In this document: positions 16,080 to 25,197 of the stretch, in pieces
How the letters are laid out: each line of letters opens with the position of its first letter
How positions within the stretch are numbered: position 1 is the stretch's first letter
From: an uncultured Acidobacteriota bacterium
GTDB lineage: Bacteria; Acidobacteriota; UBA6911; RPQK01; JAJDTT01
Assembly (NCBI GenBank): GCA_951812665.1
Contig: CATOST010000025.1
Location: forward strand, 1 to 64,000
Direction of reading: 5' to 3'
DNA: 64,000 bases
Translations under genes and position numbers: made by a program
Notes under the pieces: model-generated
What the model was told of the DNA's origin: nothing
What the model saw: only the letters and a program-made list of their open reading frames with translations
The model's database searches: none

Positions 16080-17084
16080 TCACGAGCCGAGGTCCTCCCC
16101 GCATAGTCTCCGCACCAGATCCTGGTACAGGCGGACGCCGGCCTCCAGCTCGGCCTTGGAAACCCTCTCGTCGGCCGTGTGAGCCACCAGTATGGACCCG
16201 GGTCCCACCAGGAGCGGATGTCCCAAGGCTCTCAGGGCCGGCACATCCGTGCCGTATCCGACGACCTTGGTGGGCAAGCCGGGGATCGACGCCATTTCCT
16301 GAGGTTCCGAGGTCGCGCGGATCTCCAGATTCGCCCGACCCGAAGCCCACTCTTTCAGAATTTCCACGTAGCCGGTGCTTTCCGCCACGGTCCGGAACAG
16401 GATCTCGGCTTCGGCCAGATCCGGAATCACGTTCGGCGCGTGGCCTCCCCGGATCAACCCCACGTTGACGGTGGTTTCACCGAGCGTGGCGTCGGAGGGA
16501 AACTTCAGGGACTGCAACTCGGACAGGAGGGACACGAGCTTGTCGATAGCCGACACGCCCTGCTCGGGATAGGCGGAGTGGGCCGTGATCCCGTCACAAC
16601 GCAACACGGCGTAGACCATGCCCTTGTGGCCCACCACCAATTCGTTGTCGGTGGGCTCGCCGTCAATAATATAGTCGCAGCGCAGACCCAGCTCCCGGGC
16701 CTTCCAGGCGCCGTCGCTTTCCGTCTCCTCCCCCACCACGAAGAGAAGTCCCAGGTCCGAGATGCCCTCCTGAAGGAGCCCGTCCGCGGCGCAGATCATG
16801 GCCGCGATGAGCCCTTTGGCATCCGAAACGCCGCGTCCGTACATGAACTCTTCGTCCTGCCGGAACTCGAAGAAGGGAGGGACCGTGTCCATGTGGGTCG
16901 TCAGCAGAATCCGTGGCTCTTCCCGGATGGCCAGCACGTTTATGCGGTCCCCGGTGACGGTCTGGGACCGGCAGTTCCACCCCTGGTTCTGAAGGTACTC
17001 CAGCAGGAAGCGTCCGACGGGCCCTTCCGCTCCCGTCACCGACGGGATGTTCACCAGGGACCGGGTCAGTCCGATCAGGTCCAC
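16080..17084 (-). CDS. M20-family metallopeptidase / deacylase (ArgE-DapE type)
   Basis: A zinc-dependent M20 enzyme of about 334 residues. Metal and catalytic motifs: LLTTHMDTVPPF, YGRGVSDAKGLIAAMI, VVGEETESDGA, and the dimerisation-domain pattern GHKGMVYAVLRCDGITAHSA; near the end comes GPGSILVAHTADERVSKAEL. ArgE/DapE/LysK-like proteins remove acyl groups from N-acyl amino acids. The GTG at 17084 (or TTG 17087) follows GGGGGAG at the queF end; a longer GTG start at 17135 would overlap queF by 44 bases. It is in an operon behind queF. Substrate undefined. Confidence 0.82.
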   Translation of the reverse strand: MDLIGLTRSLVNIPSVTGAEGPVGRFLLEYLQNQGWNCRSQTVTGDRINVLAIREEPRILLTTHMDTVPPFFEFRQDEEFMYGRGVSDAKGLIAAMICAADGLLQEGISDLGLLFVVGEETESDGAWKARELGLRCDYIIDGEPTDNELVVGHKGMVYAVLRCDGITAHSAYPEQGVSAIDKLVSLLSELQSLKFPSDATLGETTVNVGLIRGGHAPNVIPDLAEAEILFRTVAESTGYVEILKEWASGRANLEIRATSEPQEMASIPGLPTKVVGYGTDVPALRALGHPLLVGPGSILVAHTADERVSKAELEAGVRLYQDLVRRLCGEDLGS

Positions 17085-17091
17085 CAAAGCC

Positions 17092-17439
17092 TCACTCCCC
17101 CTTGTAAACGGCTCGAACCGAAGTGGTGATGCCACCTCGTACGGTAAAGTCCCCGATCACTTCGCAGCGAATCGGCCGGGATGCGGCCACCAGATCGTCC
17201 AGGATTTTGTTGACCACCGATTCGTAGAAGACCCCCTGGTCACGATAGGAGAACAGATAGAATTTCAGGGATTTCAATTCAATGATGTGTTGATCCGGAA
17301 CATACCGGATCCGAATGGTCCCGAAGTCCGGCTGTCCCGTCTTGGGACACAGCGACGTGAATTCGGGACATTCGATGCTGACCTGGTACTCCCGGCCCGG
17401 ATATTGATTCGGAAAGGTCTCCAAAATCCGCTTCGACAT
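17092..17439 (-). CDS. queF: NADPH-dependent 7-cyano-7-deazaguanine reductase
   Basis: A 115-residue short-form QueF that reduces preQ0 to preQ1 for queuosine tRNA modification. The catalytic cysteine and aspartate are in FTSLCPKTGQPDFGTI (Cys31, Asp38). The QueF substrate-binding motif appears as ELKSLKFYLFSYRDQGVFYE. ATG 17439 has GGAGAGGGAGAACC before it. No preQ1 riboswitch-like leader was recognised in the 77 bases upstream. Confidence 0.94.
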   Translation of the reverse strand: MSKRILETFPNQYPGREYQVSIECPEFTSLCPKTGQPDFGTIRIRYVPDQHIIELKSLKFYLFSYRDQGVFYESVVNKILDDLVAASRPIRCEVIGDFTVRGGITTSVRAVYKGE

Positions 17440-17516
17440 GGTTCTCCCTCTCCGGCGTCGGATCTTGTCTCGGATGGGAGCGCAGGCAGGGTTTGCCGCC
17501 GACAGTAGGGCAGCCC

Positions 17517-18470
17517 TTACGAAAGCACGTGCAGTTGGTTCGGTGGCTGCCTCAACTCGGGAGGAAGGGCGAAGTGAACGTTTTCCTCCCGCGTCACCAG
17601 ATCCTCCACTCTGGACCCGCGGCGCTCGAAGTAGGCGACGACCTGGTCGACCAGGACTTCAGGGGCCGAAGCACCCGATGTCAGGCCCACGGCCTCCACG
17701 CCTTGGAGCCATTCCTGCCGGATCTTGCCTACATCGCTGATGAGATGGGAAGGGACTCCCGAATTGATCGCTTCCTCCACCAGGCGATTGGAATTGCTGC
17801 TGTTGGATGCTCCCACGACCAAAATCAGATCCGTGACAGCGGCCAATTCCCTCACCGCGAGCTGGCGATTCTGCGTCGCGTAACAGATATCTTCCGACGG
17901 CGGTCCCTGGACCATGGGAAAGCGCTGCCTCAACGCGGCGATGATTTCCCGCGTGTCCTCGAGACTCAGTGTCGTCTGGGTCAGGTAGGCGATTTTTCCA
18001 GAGTCTTTCACCTCAAGGGCCTGGACATCCTCGATGTTGCTCACCAACACGGTGGCCTCCGGAGCCTCTCCCATGGTCCCGACGACCTCTTCGTGTCCCT
18101 CGTGACCGATGAGGACGATGGTGTATCCCCGCTTCGAATATCGGATGGCCTCGACATGCACCTTCGTGACGAGCGGACAGGTGGCGTCGATGACATTGAG
18201 GGACCTGGATCGAGCTTCGGACCAGACCTGGGGAGACACCCCGTGCGCGCTGAAGATGACCGTCCCGCCCGAGGGCACCTGGTCCAGCGAATCGACGAAG
18301 ACAGCACCCTCCCGGCAGAGCTCGTCCACCACGTACGCATTGTGAATAATCTGCTTTCTCACGTAAACCGGCGGTGGACAGGCTTCCAGCGCTATTCTGA
18401 CGACATCAACGGCCCGAACCACACCGGCACAGAAGCCCCTGGGGGTGGCCAGGATCAACTTCTTGACCAT
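17517..18470 (-). CDS. ispH: 4-hydroxy-3-methylbut-2-enyl diphosphate reductase
   Basis: A 317-residue [4Fe-4S] enzyme of the MEP isoprenoid pathway, giving IPP and DMAPP. The three cluster cysteines are Cys14 (PRGFCAGVVRAV), Cys98 (DATCPLVTKVH) and Cys196 (EDICYATQNRQ). Substrate histidines are in IIHNAYVV, FSAHGVSP and IGHEGHEEVVG, and the SNSNRL motif appears as SNSSNSNRLVEEA. ATG 18470 is used because it starts the homology; the frame upstream is non-homologous intergenic sequence containing a large palindrome. The ferrochelatase gene lies upstream on the same strand. Confidence 0.95.
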   Translation of the reverse strand: MVKKLILATPRGFCAGVVRAVDVVRIALEACPPPVYVRKQIIHNAYVVDELCREGAVFVDSLDQVPSGGTVIFSAHGVSPQVWSEARSRSLNVIDATCPLVTKVHVEAIRYSKRGYTIVLIGHEGHEEVVGTMGEAPEATVLVSNIEDVQALEVKDSGKIAYLTQTTLSLEDTREIIAALRQRFPMVQGPPSEDICYATQNRQLAVRELAAVTDLILVVGASNSSNSNRLVEEAINSGVPSHLISDVGKIRQEWLQGVEAVGLTSGASAPEVLVDQVVAYFERRGSRVEDLVTREENVHFALPPELRQPPNQLHVLS

Positions 18471-18587
18471 AGCGTACGGATCGTAGCACAAACGGCCCGG
18501 CGTCAGCACCGAGACCGAGTTGCGGTTCGCGGGACCAGGGAACCGCGGCCGGTCAACAGTCCGTGGTGAAAGTCCCGCGAGCACCGA

Positions 18588-18684
18588 GACCGTTCCTGCG
18601 CCCGCCGGACAAGGCGCGATTCGGGTGCATACCGGGAGTATGTGCCCGAATCGCAACGCCGTCCGCCGGGATGCAGGGACGGTC
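18588..18684. repeat. 97-nt imperfect palindrome between the ferrochelatase and ispH genes
   Basis: Arm 1 (18588-18632) and arm 2 (18638-18684) are near-complete reverse complements around a 5-base centre (CGGGA). The inner 17 positions (18616-18632 with 18638-18654) pair completely in RNA, counting two G-U wobbles, and the outer part pairs with a few mismatches and two bulged bases. It lies in the 244-bp gap of the minus-strand pair ferrochelatase-ispH. No U-run follows on either strand, so it is not a simple terminator. It could be a mobile palindromic element or a processing/attenuation structure. Confidence 0.7.
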
Positions 18685-18714
18685 GAATGCCGTGATGACT
18701 GTTGCCACGGGCTG

Positions 18715-19740
18715 TCAAGACCGTTTCGGGACTGGACTCGAATAGGGACAACAGCCACCGGGACACATGTCCGGCCGGGGTGCCCGGGCGCCCAGGAACC
18801 GGCGCCGGGTCCCTCGGGTCCGTTCCCGGACAAGCTCGCCGACCATGCTCACGAAAGCGGGATGGGTCCCCGCCGTCGCGGCCCGCACCAGGTTCAGACC
18901 CAGCGAGCGGGCCAGATCGGCCAGTTCGACGTCCAGATCGAAGACCACCTCCATGTGGTCGGAGATGAAGCCGATCGGAGAGACCACCACGTCCCGGACA
19001 CCTCGACTCGCGATTCGCCGGAGGTGGTCGCCGGCATCGGGCTCCAGCCAGGGCTGGTGAGGCGGTCCGCTCCGGCTCTGGTAGGCCAGACTCCATCCGG
19101 AATGGGGAACCTGCTCCGCCACCAGGCGACAGGTCTCCCGCAATTGGTCCACGTAGTCACAGCCACGGGCCATGGCCAACGGAATGCTGTGGGCCGTGAA
19201 CAGCAGTTGCGCCCGGGATCTCCGGGCCCGTGGAATCTGCGCCCGGGCGGCGCGAACTCGATCCCGGTTGGACTCGATGAAGCCGGGATGATTGTAGAAG
19301 ACCCGGAGCTTGTGGATCTCCGGCGGCGGAGCCCCCGTCTCCTTTTGGGCTCGTTGGATATCCTCCAGGTACTGGCGGCATCCGGAGTAGGAACTATAGG
19401 CCGAGGTCACGAAAGCCAGAGCCTTCCTGACGCCGGCGCCGGCCATCTCTCTGAGAGTGTGGGCCAGCAAGGGGTGCCAGTTTCGATTTCCCCAATAGAT
19501 CGGCAAATCGAGCCCCTTCTCCCGCAGTTCCCGGCGCACGGCATCGATCAGCTTCCGGTTCTGGCGGTTGATGGGGCTCACGCCATCGAATATCCGGTAG
19601 TGATGGGCCACTTCCCGGATCCTCTCCTCCGGCACGCGCTTGCCCCGCAACACGTTTCTGAGAAAGGGCTCCACTTCGTCCATGCCCTCGGGCCCTCCGA
19701 AAGAAATCACCAGCAACGCGTCATAGGGCGGCTCAGTCAT
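18715..19740 (-). CDS. hemH: ferrochelatase, coproporphyrin (CpfC) type
   Basis: A 341-residue ferrochelatase inserting iron into a porphyrin late in haem synthesis. Motifs: DALLVISFGGPEGMDEV at the start, YWGNRNWHPLLAHTL, LLFTAHSIPLAMARGCDYV with the metal-site histidine, and YQSRSGPPHQPWLEPDAGDH. GFISDHMEVVFDLDVE carries the second conserved Asp/His/Glu block. The HSIP-to-QSRSG arrangement and the C-terminal CPGGCC cluster resemble actinobacterial coproporphyrin ferrochelatases, which bind [2Fe-2S]. ATG 19740 (or 19746) has GGAG upstream. Acting on coproporphyrin rather than protoporphyrin is inferred from resemblance. Confidence 0.88.
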   Translation of the reverse strand: MTEPPYDALLVISFGGPEGMDEVEPFLRNVLRGKRVPEERIREVAHHYRIFDGVSPINRQNRKLIDAVRRELREKGLDLPIYWGNRNWHPLLAHTLREMAGAGVRKALAFVTSAYSSYSGCRQYLEDIQRAQKETGAPPPEIHKLRVFYNHPGFIESNRDRVRAARAQIPRARRSRAQLLFTAHSIPLAMARGCDYVDQLRETCRLVAEQVPHSGWSLAYQSRSGPPHQPWLEPDAGDHLRRIASRGVRDVVVSPIGFISDHMEVVFDLDVELADLARSLGLNLVRAATAGTHPAFVSMVGELVRERTRGTRRRFLGARAPRPDMCPGGCCPYSSPVPKRS

Positions 19741-19882
19741 GCGCATCCGTCTCCAGGCTCCCCAGTATATCGATGGGAGTGCCGCCTTCCAGGTCGGGAA
19801 ACGACTGCACCGCACCGTTCCCGAGGACTCTCTTCTCCTGTATTTCCCGGCTGAAAGGGAGTTTCGGGAAAGTCACCGGAAC

Positions 19883-19891
19883 TGCTATAGT
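19883..19891 (+). promoter_or_regulatory. extended -10 promoter of the acyl-CoA ligase gene
   Basis: TGCTATAGT (TGC plus TATAGT), 37 bases before the GTG at 19929. The same nonamer occurs at 37261-37269, and TGCTATACT at 56350-56358. Confidence 0.45.
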
Positions 19892-19928
19892 TTGGTCGAT
19901 TTACCATCGGCTTACCGTGGAGAGCACC

Positions 19929-21566
19929 GTGGAAAAGATCTGGTTGCGACATTACGACGAGACCGTCCCCACATCCATCGACTATCCGAATATCGATCTC
20001 TATTCCCTGTTTCGGCAAGCCGTCGAGGAACATCCCCGCGGCACTGCGACTCGCTTTTTCGGTGGCGGGATGCGGTTTGGCGAGCTGGGAAGGAAGGTGG
20101 ACCAATTCGCCTCGGTCCTGGCCTCCCTGGGCGTGGAAAAGGGAGATCGGGTGGCTCTGATATTGCCCAATATGCCTCTGTACCCCATCGCCCATTTCGC
20201 AGTTCTGAAACTGGGCGCCGTCCTGGTGCCCACCAACCCCCTCTACGTGGAGCGGGAGTTGGAGTACCAGCTCACCGACTCGGGGGCCGAGACGGTGGTG
20301 GTGCTGGACAAGCTCCTGGGTCGTCTCCTCTCCGTCCGCGACCGGACGCCGGTGAAGCGGATCATCTCCGCTGGAATCCAGGAGTTTCTTCCTGCGATCC
20401 TGGGATTTCTGTACGGACTCAAGAACCGGCCGTCCGAGCCTGCTCCGACGGCACCCGGACTGTATGAGTACCGGGACCTGATGAAACGGAAAGTGCCTTC
20501 CCGGGAGGCCGCGGACGTCTCTCCGGACGACACCGCCATCCTGCTTTACACCGGAGGCACCACCGGCATCTCCAAAGGGGCGATCCTGACCCACCGCAAC
20601 CTGGTCTGCAACGTTCATCAAACCAAGTCGTGGCTCTCGGACCTCCAGGTCAGGAAGGAGATCTTTTTCTGCGCCCTCCCCTTCTTCCACAGCTACGGAC
20701 TGACCACCGGTCTCCATTTGGCCGTCCTCTGCCGGTGCACCATGATTCTCCTTCCCCGTGTCGATCTGGCCGACGTGGTCAAGCGAATCCGCAAGCACCG
20801 GCCGACCATCTTCTGCGGAGTCCCCGCCATGTACAACGCCATCAACAATTACACCGGCATCAAGAGTTCGGACCTCTCCTCCATCCGCCTTTGCGTCAGT
20901 GGGGGAGCGGGCCTGCCAGCCGACGTGCAGGCCCGCTTCGAGGAGATGAGCGGCGGAAAATTGGTGGAGGGCTACGGCCTCTCGGAGGCTTCACCGCTGG
21001 TGAGCGTGAACCCGATTTTCGGCAACCGCAAGAATGGAACCATCGGAGTGCCCGTCGCCGATACCGACGCTCGGATCGTGGACGGCGACACCGGGAAGGT
21101 CCTGCCGGCCGGCGAAGTCGGCGAGCTCTCGGTCTCCGGACCCCAGGTGATGCAAGGCTACTGGAACAGACCGGAGGAGACCGCGAACGTGCTGCAGGAC
21201 GGCTGGCTCAAGACCGGCGACATGGCGGTGATGGACCAGGACGGGTACTTCACCATCGTCGATCGGAAGAAGGACCTGATCCTGAGCGCCGGAATGAACA
21301 TCTATTCCCGCGAAGTGGAGGAGGTCCTCTACCAGCACCCCGGCGTCCAGGATGCCGCCGTGGTGGGTGTCCCCAGTCCGGTCCGGGGCGAGGTCCCCAA
21401 GGCCTTCGTCGTGCTCAAGGAAGGCCACGAATTGACCAAACGGGACGTGATTCGCTTCTGCCACGGGAAGCTGGCTCGATTCAAGATCCCCAGGCAGGTG
21501 GAATTCCGGGATGAGCTCCCCAAGAGCGCGATCGGAAAAATACTGAAGCGTCTTCTAAAAGAATAG
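19929..21566 (+). CDS. fadD: long-chain acyl-CoA ligase (AMP-binding, FadD-like)
   Basis: A 545-residue adenylate-forming enzyme that activates fatty acids as CoA thioesters. ANL-superfamily motifs in order: ILLYTGGTTGISKGAILTH (P-loop, A3), FCALPFFHSYGLTTG, VEGYGLSEASPLVS (A5), WLKTGDMAVMDQDGYF (A7), VDRKKDLILSAGMNIY (A8) and LPKSAIGKILKRLL with the catalytic lysine (A10). GTG 19929 is preferred since GGAGAG lies just before it; GTG 19917 is in frame too. Monocistronic. The convergent FAD oxidase gene ends 47 bases downstream. Confidence 0.9.
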   Translation: MEKIWLRHYDETVPTSIDYPNIDLYSLFRQAVEEHPRGTATRFFGGGMRFGELGRKVDQFASVLASLGVEKGDRVALILPNMPLYPIAHFAVLKLGAVLVPTNPLYVERELEYQLTDSGAETVVVLDKLLGRLLSVRDRTPVKRIISAGIQEFLPAILGFLYGLKNRPSEPAPTAPGLYEYRDLMKRKVPSREAADVSPDDTAILLYTGGTTGISKGAILTHRNLVCNVHQTKSWLSDLQVRKEIFFCALPFFHSYGLTTGLHLAVLCRCTMILLPRVDLADVVKRIRKHRPTIFCGVPAMYNAINNYTGIKSSDLSSIRLCVSGGAGLPADVQARFEEMSGGKLVEGYGLSEASPLVSVNPIFGNRKNGTIGVPVADTDARIVDGDTGKVLPAGEVGELSVSGPQVMQGYWNRPEETANVLQDGWLKTGDMAVMDQDGYFTIVDRKKDLILSAGMNIYSREVEEVLYQHPGVQDAAVVGVPSPVRGEVPKAFVVLKEGHELTKRDVIRFCHGKLARFKIPRQVEFRDELPKSAIGKILKRLLKE

Positions 21567-21613
21567 TCTTTAACTAATTTTAACTACAAAGTTTTTTAGA
21601 TTCCGGAATTGCT

Positions 21614-23005
21614 TCAATCCGGACTCTCCATTCGGTCCGGGTAAGGAATGAATCCGGGATTCAATATTCCCGCCGGATCGTAAAACTGCTTCCACCGGTG
21701 CAGGTCTTCCCAGATCTCACCAAAGTGACTCTTCCACTGTTCCGGAGTGAACTCCACCCAGCCCGAGAGGTAGCGCCTGCCTCCGACTCTCATCGAAAGA
21801 TCGCTGGCCGTCTTCAGTAGTTGCCGGGCCAGGGGGAGCATCGGCCTGGGCACCGCAGGCAGTATCCCGAAGCCCAGGATGAATTCCCCGGGAGGGTGCC
21901 TGAACAGGGGAAGCGCGTCTCGCTGGAAGCGGCAGGGCCAGATCAGAACGTGGCCGCCGGCCAGAAGCTGGGGGGGAAAGTTGGCCAGCACGCCGCCGAT
22001 ATAGCCCGGCGCCTGATCCCAGGGCAGGACGGTCTCCATCCAGGGGTGGCACATGCCCCAGGCCCCGCTCTGTCTCCAAAGTTCAAAGACCGGCTCCAGC
22101 CGATGCGCGAACTCCAGCACGCCGGAATCCTCAACCTGCAGCTTGCGATAGAATCTCAGTCCTTCGAGCAGTTCTTCCTCCCGAGGCTCCTCCTCACCGA
22201 ACTCTACGGACAAGTGCATGGGGAAGAACCATTCGGCGAACGGAACCCGCACGCCTCCCATACGCCGCAACCCCTGAACACACGGAGAGGCCCAAGACTC
22301 GATGTAGTCGAAGCGCTGCTGGGTCAGGAGACGCTTCTGGTCCGCCATCAGAGCACCCAGGTCATCGTAGAGGAGATAGAAGGTCCGGACCCTGGGAGCG
22401 ACCCGGCGGAGCCGGAGCCGGGCGCTCAGGATGACCGAGAATTGGCCGAGTCCGCAGAGGGTGCAGAAGAAGAGCTCGGAGTTCTCCTGGGGAGAACAGC
22501 GCACCCGGTGACCCTCCCCCGTCACGACCTCCAGCTCCAACACCTGGTGGGCCTGGGTGCCATAGCGGTGGGAAGACACGCCGATGCCGCCCATGGAGAG
22601 CGTTCCCCCCACGGTCACGTTGAGATTGTTGGTGAGAACCGGGGGAAGAAGTCCCTTCTCGGACGTGAAGGCCACCAAGTCGCGCCACAGCACGCCGGCC
22701 TGGACCTCTATCGTCTCCCCTTCGACGGGCCCGATCCCATTCAACGGGCTCAGATCCAGAAGGATTCCGCCCTGGGAGAGCGACTGGCCGCTCTGGGAAT
22801 GGGAAGCTCCCCGGGTCGAGACCGGCCAGCCCTCCCGGGTAGCCGTCGCCACGACGGTGGCCACGTCCTTGACCGATTCCGGCGCCACCAGGGCTTTGGG
22901 AGTCTTCACCAGGATCCGGCCGAAATCGGTGGCCACGTCCCGGCAAGACTCCTGGTCCAGATAGATCTTCCCCCGAATCAGATGCTTGAGCTTATCGATA
23001 TCCAT
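21614..23005 (-). CDS. FAD-binding (PCMH-type) oxidoreductase, cytokinin-dehydrogenase-like
   Basis: A 463-residue flavoprotein. The N-terminal PCMH FAD domain shows VKTPKALVAPESVKDVATVV, the GASHSQSGQS loop (His is the usual covalent FAD attachment position in cytokinin oxidases), and LTNNLNVTVGGTLSMGGIG. The C-terminus has the FAD-closing KQFYDPAGILNPGF. Layout matches plant-type cytokinin dehydrogenases and related secondary-amine oxidases, but the substrate is unknown. No signal peptide. ATG 23005 begins the homology; an in-frame extension to 23044 is possible. Divergent from ilvD. Confidence 0.8.
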   Translation of the reverse strand: MDIDKLKHLIRGKIYLDQESCRDVATDFGRILVKTPKALVAPESVKDVATVVATATREGWPVSTRGASHSQSGQSLSQGGILLDLSPLNGIGPVEGETIEVQAGVLWRDLVAFTSEKGLLPPVLTNNLNVTVGGTLSMGGIGVSSHRYGTQAHQVLELEVVTGEGHRVRCSPQENSELFFCTLCGLGQFSVILSARLRLRRVAPRVRTFYLLYDDLGALMADQKRLLTQQRFDYIESWASPCVQGLRRMGGVRVPFAEWFFPMHLSVEFGEEEPREEELLEGLRFYRKLQVEDSGVLEFAHRLEPVFELWRQSGAWGMCHPWMETVLPWDQAPGYIGGVLANFPPQLLAGGHVLIWPCRFQRDALPLFRHPPGEFILGFGILPAVPRPMLPLARQLLKTASDLSMRVGGRRYLSGWVEFTPEQWKSHFGEIWEDLHRWKQFYDPAGILNPGFIPYPDRMESPD

Positions 23006-23096
23006 TTGACAGACCTGAGAAAAAGTCGTCGCGGCCGGCCCCATCGGAACCGGCGCAGCCTACTGTCGTGAACCGGGCAAAATATGAGTATCCGAG

Positions 23097-23102
23097 TATA
23101 AT
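23097..23102 (+). promoter_or_regulatory. -10 box of ilvD
   Basis: A perfect TATAAT ending nine bases before the ilvD ATG at 23112, implying a leader of only a few bases. No good -35 at 17 bases was found; a GTGAAC lies about 23 bases upstream. Confidence 0.4.
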
Positions 23103-23111
23103 CGATGGATT

Positions 23112-24794
23112 ATGCCATTCGATATGAGACACCAGAGCCGAACTCTGCTGGACGGACCCGACCGGGCGGGAGCGCGATCCTTCTTCAAGGCCATCGGTTT
23201 CACCGACCGGGACCTGGCCAAACCCCTCATCGGAGTCGCCCACTGCTGGATCGAGGTCACGCCCTGCAACTTCAATCACCGCAGACTGGCGGAGAAAGTC
23301 AAGGAAGGGGTTAGAGCCGCCGGAGGAACTCCCCTCGAGTTCAACAGCATCTCGGTGACCGACGGGATCGCCATGGGAACCGAAGGCATGAAGGCGTCGC
23401 TGGTCAGCCGGGAGGTCATCGCCGACTCCATCGAACTGGTCTGCCGGGGACATCTGTTCGACGGCCTCGTCGCCATTACGGGATGCGACAAGACGAGCCC
23501 GGCCGCCGCCATGGCGCTGTCGCGGCTCAACATCCCCAGTCTGATTCTCTACAGCGGTTCCATCATGCCGGGGGAATACAACGGGCGTAAGCTCACGGTT
23601 CAGGACGCCTACGAGGCCATCGGGGCCTACAATGCGGGTCACATCGACCGGGAGGAACTCAGGGGCATCGAAAACTACGCCTGTCCCGGCGCCGGGGCAT
23701 GCGGCGGCCAGTTCACCGCCAACACCATGTCCACCGCGTTCGAGATGCTGGGCATCTCCCCCATGGGCTTCAACGGAATCCCGGCGGTGGACCCCAAAAA
23801 GGAAGAGGCGGCCCTGGAATGCGGGCGGCTGGTGATGCAGCTCCTGGAGCAGGGACTCCGGCCCCGGGAAATCCTGAGCCGGCGGGCCATCCTCAATGCC
23901 ATCACCGGAGCCATGGCCACGGCCGGATCCACCAACGTAGTGCTCCATCTGTTGGCCATCGCCCGGGAATCCGACATTCCTCTGGACATCGACGACTTCG
24001 ACCTGATCTCGCGCAAGACTCCGGTCCTGGCCGACCTGAAGCCGGCGGGACGCTTTACCGCCCCCGACATGCACCAGGCCGGCGGCATGACCTACGTCGG
24101 CCGCCTGCTGCTGGAAGCGGGGCTCGTCGACGGCGGGCTCCCCACCGTCACCGGCAGGACCCTGGCCGAGGAACTGACCCGCGGTCAGGCTCCAAAGGGA
24201 CAAGAGGTCATCCGGCTCGTGTCCGATCCCATCAAGAAGACCGGGGGCCTCATCATCTTGCGGGGAAACCTGGCCCCCGAGGGGTGCGTGCTGAAGATTT
24301 CCGGTGTCGATCGCGCCGGTCACACCGGTCCGGCCCGGGTCTTCGACCGGGAGGAGCCGGCATTCGCCGCCATCAAGCAAGGTGAGATCAAGGCGGGGGA
24401 TGTCATCGTGATCCGCAACGAGGGCCCCGTGGGAGGACCAGGCATGCGAGAACTCTTGCAGGTCACCGGCGCCGTCCAGGGATCCGGCCTGGGCGACAAG
24501 GTGGCTCTCATCACGGACGGGCGTTTTTCGGGCGCCACTCGGGGTTTCGTGGTGGGACACGTGGCTCCCGAGGCCGCCGTCGGCGGACCCTTGGCCGCCT
24601 TGCGGGATGGCGACGTCATCAAGCTGGACATCAAGGAACGGGTGATGAACGTGGACCTGAGCGACGAGGAGATCCAGCGCCGCCTCCGGAACTGGAAACC
24701 CGCCACGACTCGTTCCAAGACAGGCGTATTGGCCAAGTACGCGCGTACGGTTTCCTCACCCTCGGATGGAGCCGTTACCTTTCCGCTGGACTGA
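23112..24794 (+). CDS. ilvD: dihydroxy-acid dehydratase
   Basis: A 560-residue enzyme that dehydrates dihydroxy acids to 2-keto acids in valine, leucine and isoleucine synthesis; its product alpha-ketoisovalerate also feeds panB. Iron-sulfur ligands are Cys52 (TPCNFN), Cys125 (ITGCDKTSP) and Cys197 ([16 protein letters not shown]). Further motifs: [25 protein letters not shown] and [16 protein letters not shown]. Length and motifs match bacterial IlvD and not the YjhG branch found at 1.3-3.3 kb. Its last 20 bases overlap the end of the convergent DUF1801 gene. Confidence 0.96.
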   Translation: MPFDMRHQSRTLLDGPDRAGARSFFKAIGFTDRDLAKPLIGVAHCWIEVTPCNFNHRRLAEKVKEGVRAAGGTPLEFNSISVTDGIAMGTEGMKASLVSREVIADSIELVCRGHLFDGLVAITGCDKTSPAAAMALSRLNIPSLILYSGSIMPGEYNGRKLTVQDAYEAIGAYNAGHIDREELRGIENYACPGAGACGGQFTANTMSTAFEMLGISPMGFNGIPAVDPKKEEAALECGRLVMQLLEQGLRPREILSRRAILNAITGAMATAGSTNVVLHLLAIARESDIPLDIDDFDLISRKTPVLADLKPAGRFTAPDMHQAGGMTYVGRLLLEAGLVDGGLPTVTGRTLAEELTRGQAPKGQEVIRLVSDPIKKTGGLIILRGNLAPEGCVLKISGVDRAGHTGPARVFDREEPAFAAIKQGEIKAGDVIVIRNEGPVGGPGMRELLQVTGAVQGSGLGDKVALITDGRFSGATRGFVVGHVAPEAAVGGPLAALRDGDVIKLDIKERVMNVDLSDEEIQRRLRNWKPATTRSKTGVLAKYARTVSSPSDGAVTFPLD

Positions 24795-25179
24795 GTCCAA
24801 GTGCGGCCTTGCGCTCGGCGCAGGCCTCCCTGATCAGCCCTCGAACGCCGGGCCGTTCGGCGTCCTCCACCGTGCGCATCTTAACGTGACGCATCCTGAC
24901 GCCGGTCCCTTCCAGCAGCTTCTCCGGGTCCGTCAGGCTCGTGCCCCGATAGAAGCCGAGATTGACCCATGACTTGAAGGGCATGATGTATGCGTACCCG
25001 TCGATCATTTTCCTGGGCCCGCAACCGTAAGTTGCGGCCCGGTCGCCGAGGCGGACCACTTCGCAGGCATCCGGGTGAATTTCCATGATCACTGCGCGCA
25101 GGCGTTCGACGACGGGAACCAGCGGTTGGTTTGAGAGCCGGACGAGATCATCGAACCGGCCAAGCTTGGCCTTCGCCAT
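24775..25179 (-). CDS. DUF1801 domain protein
   Basis: A 134-residue protein of the DUF1801 / YdhG-like fold: [20 protein letters not shown] near the N-terminus, then [20 protein letters not shown] and [20 protein letters not shown], ending [20 protein letters not shown]. Function unknown. GGAGAGG lies seven bases before ATG 25179. It follows the membrane-protein gene on the same strand by 18 bases, suggesting one transcript. Confidence 0.85.
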   Translation of the reverse strand: MAKAKLGRFDDLVRLSNQPLVPVVERLRAVIMEIHPDACEVVRLGDRAATYGCGPRKMIDGYAYIMPFKSWVNLGFYRGTSLTDPEKLLEGTGVRMRHVKMRTVEDAERPGVRGLIREACAERKAALGLSPAER

Positions 25180-25197
25180 GAAACCTCTCCGGCGTCC

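Noticed and set aside
17440..17516. preQ1 riboswitch upstream of queF
   Set aside because: The 77-base gap shows no recognisable preQ1 aptamer pseudoknot pattern.
18588..18684. Intrinsic terminator of the ferrochelatase gene
   Set aside because: The stem is far too long and no U-run follows on either strand.
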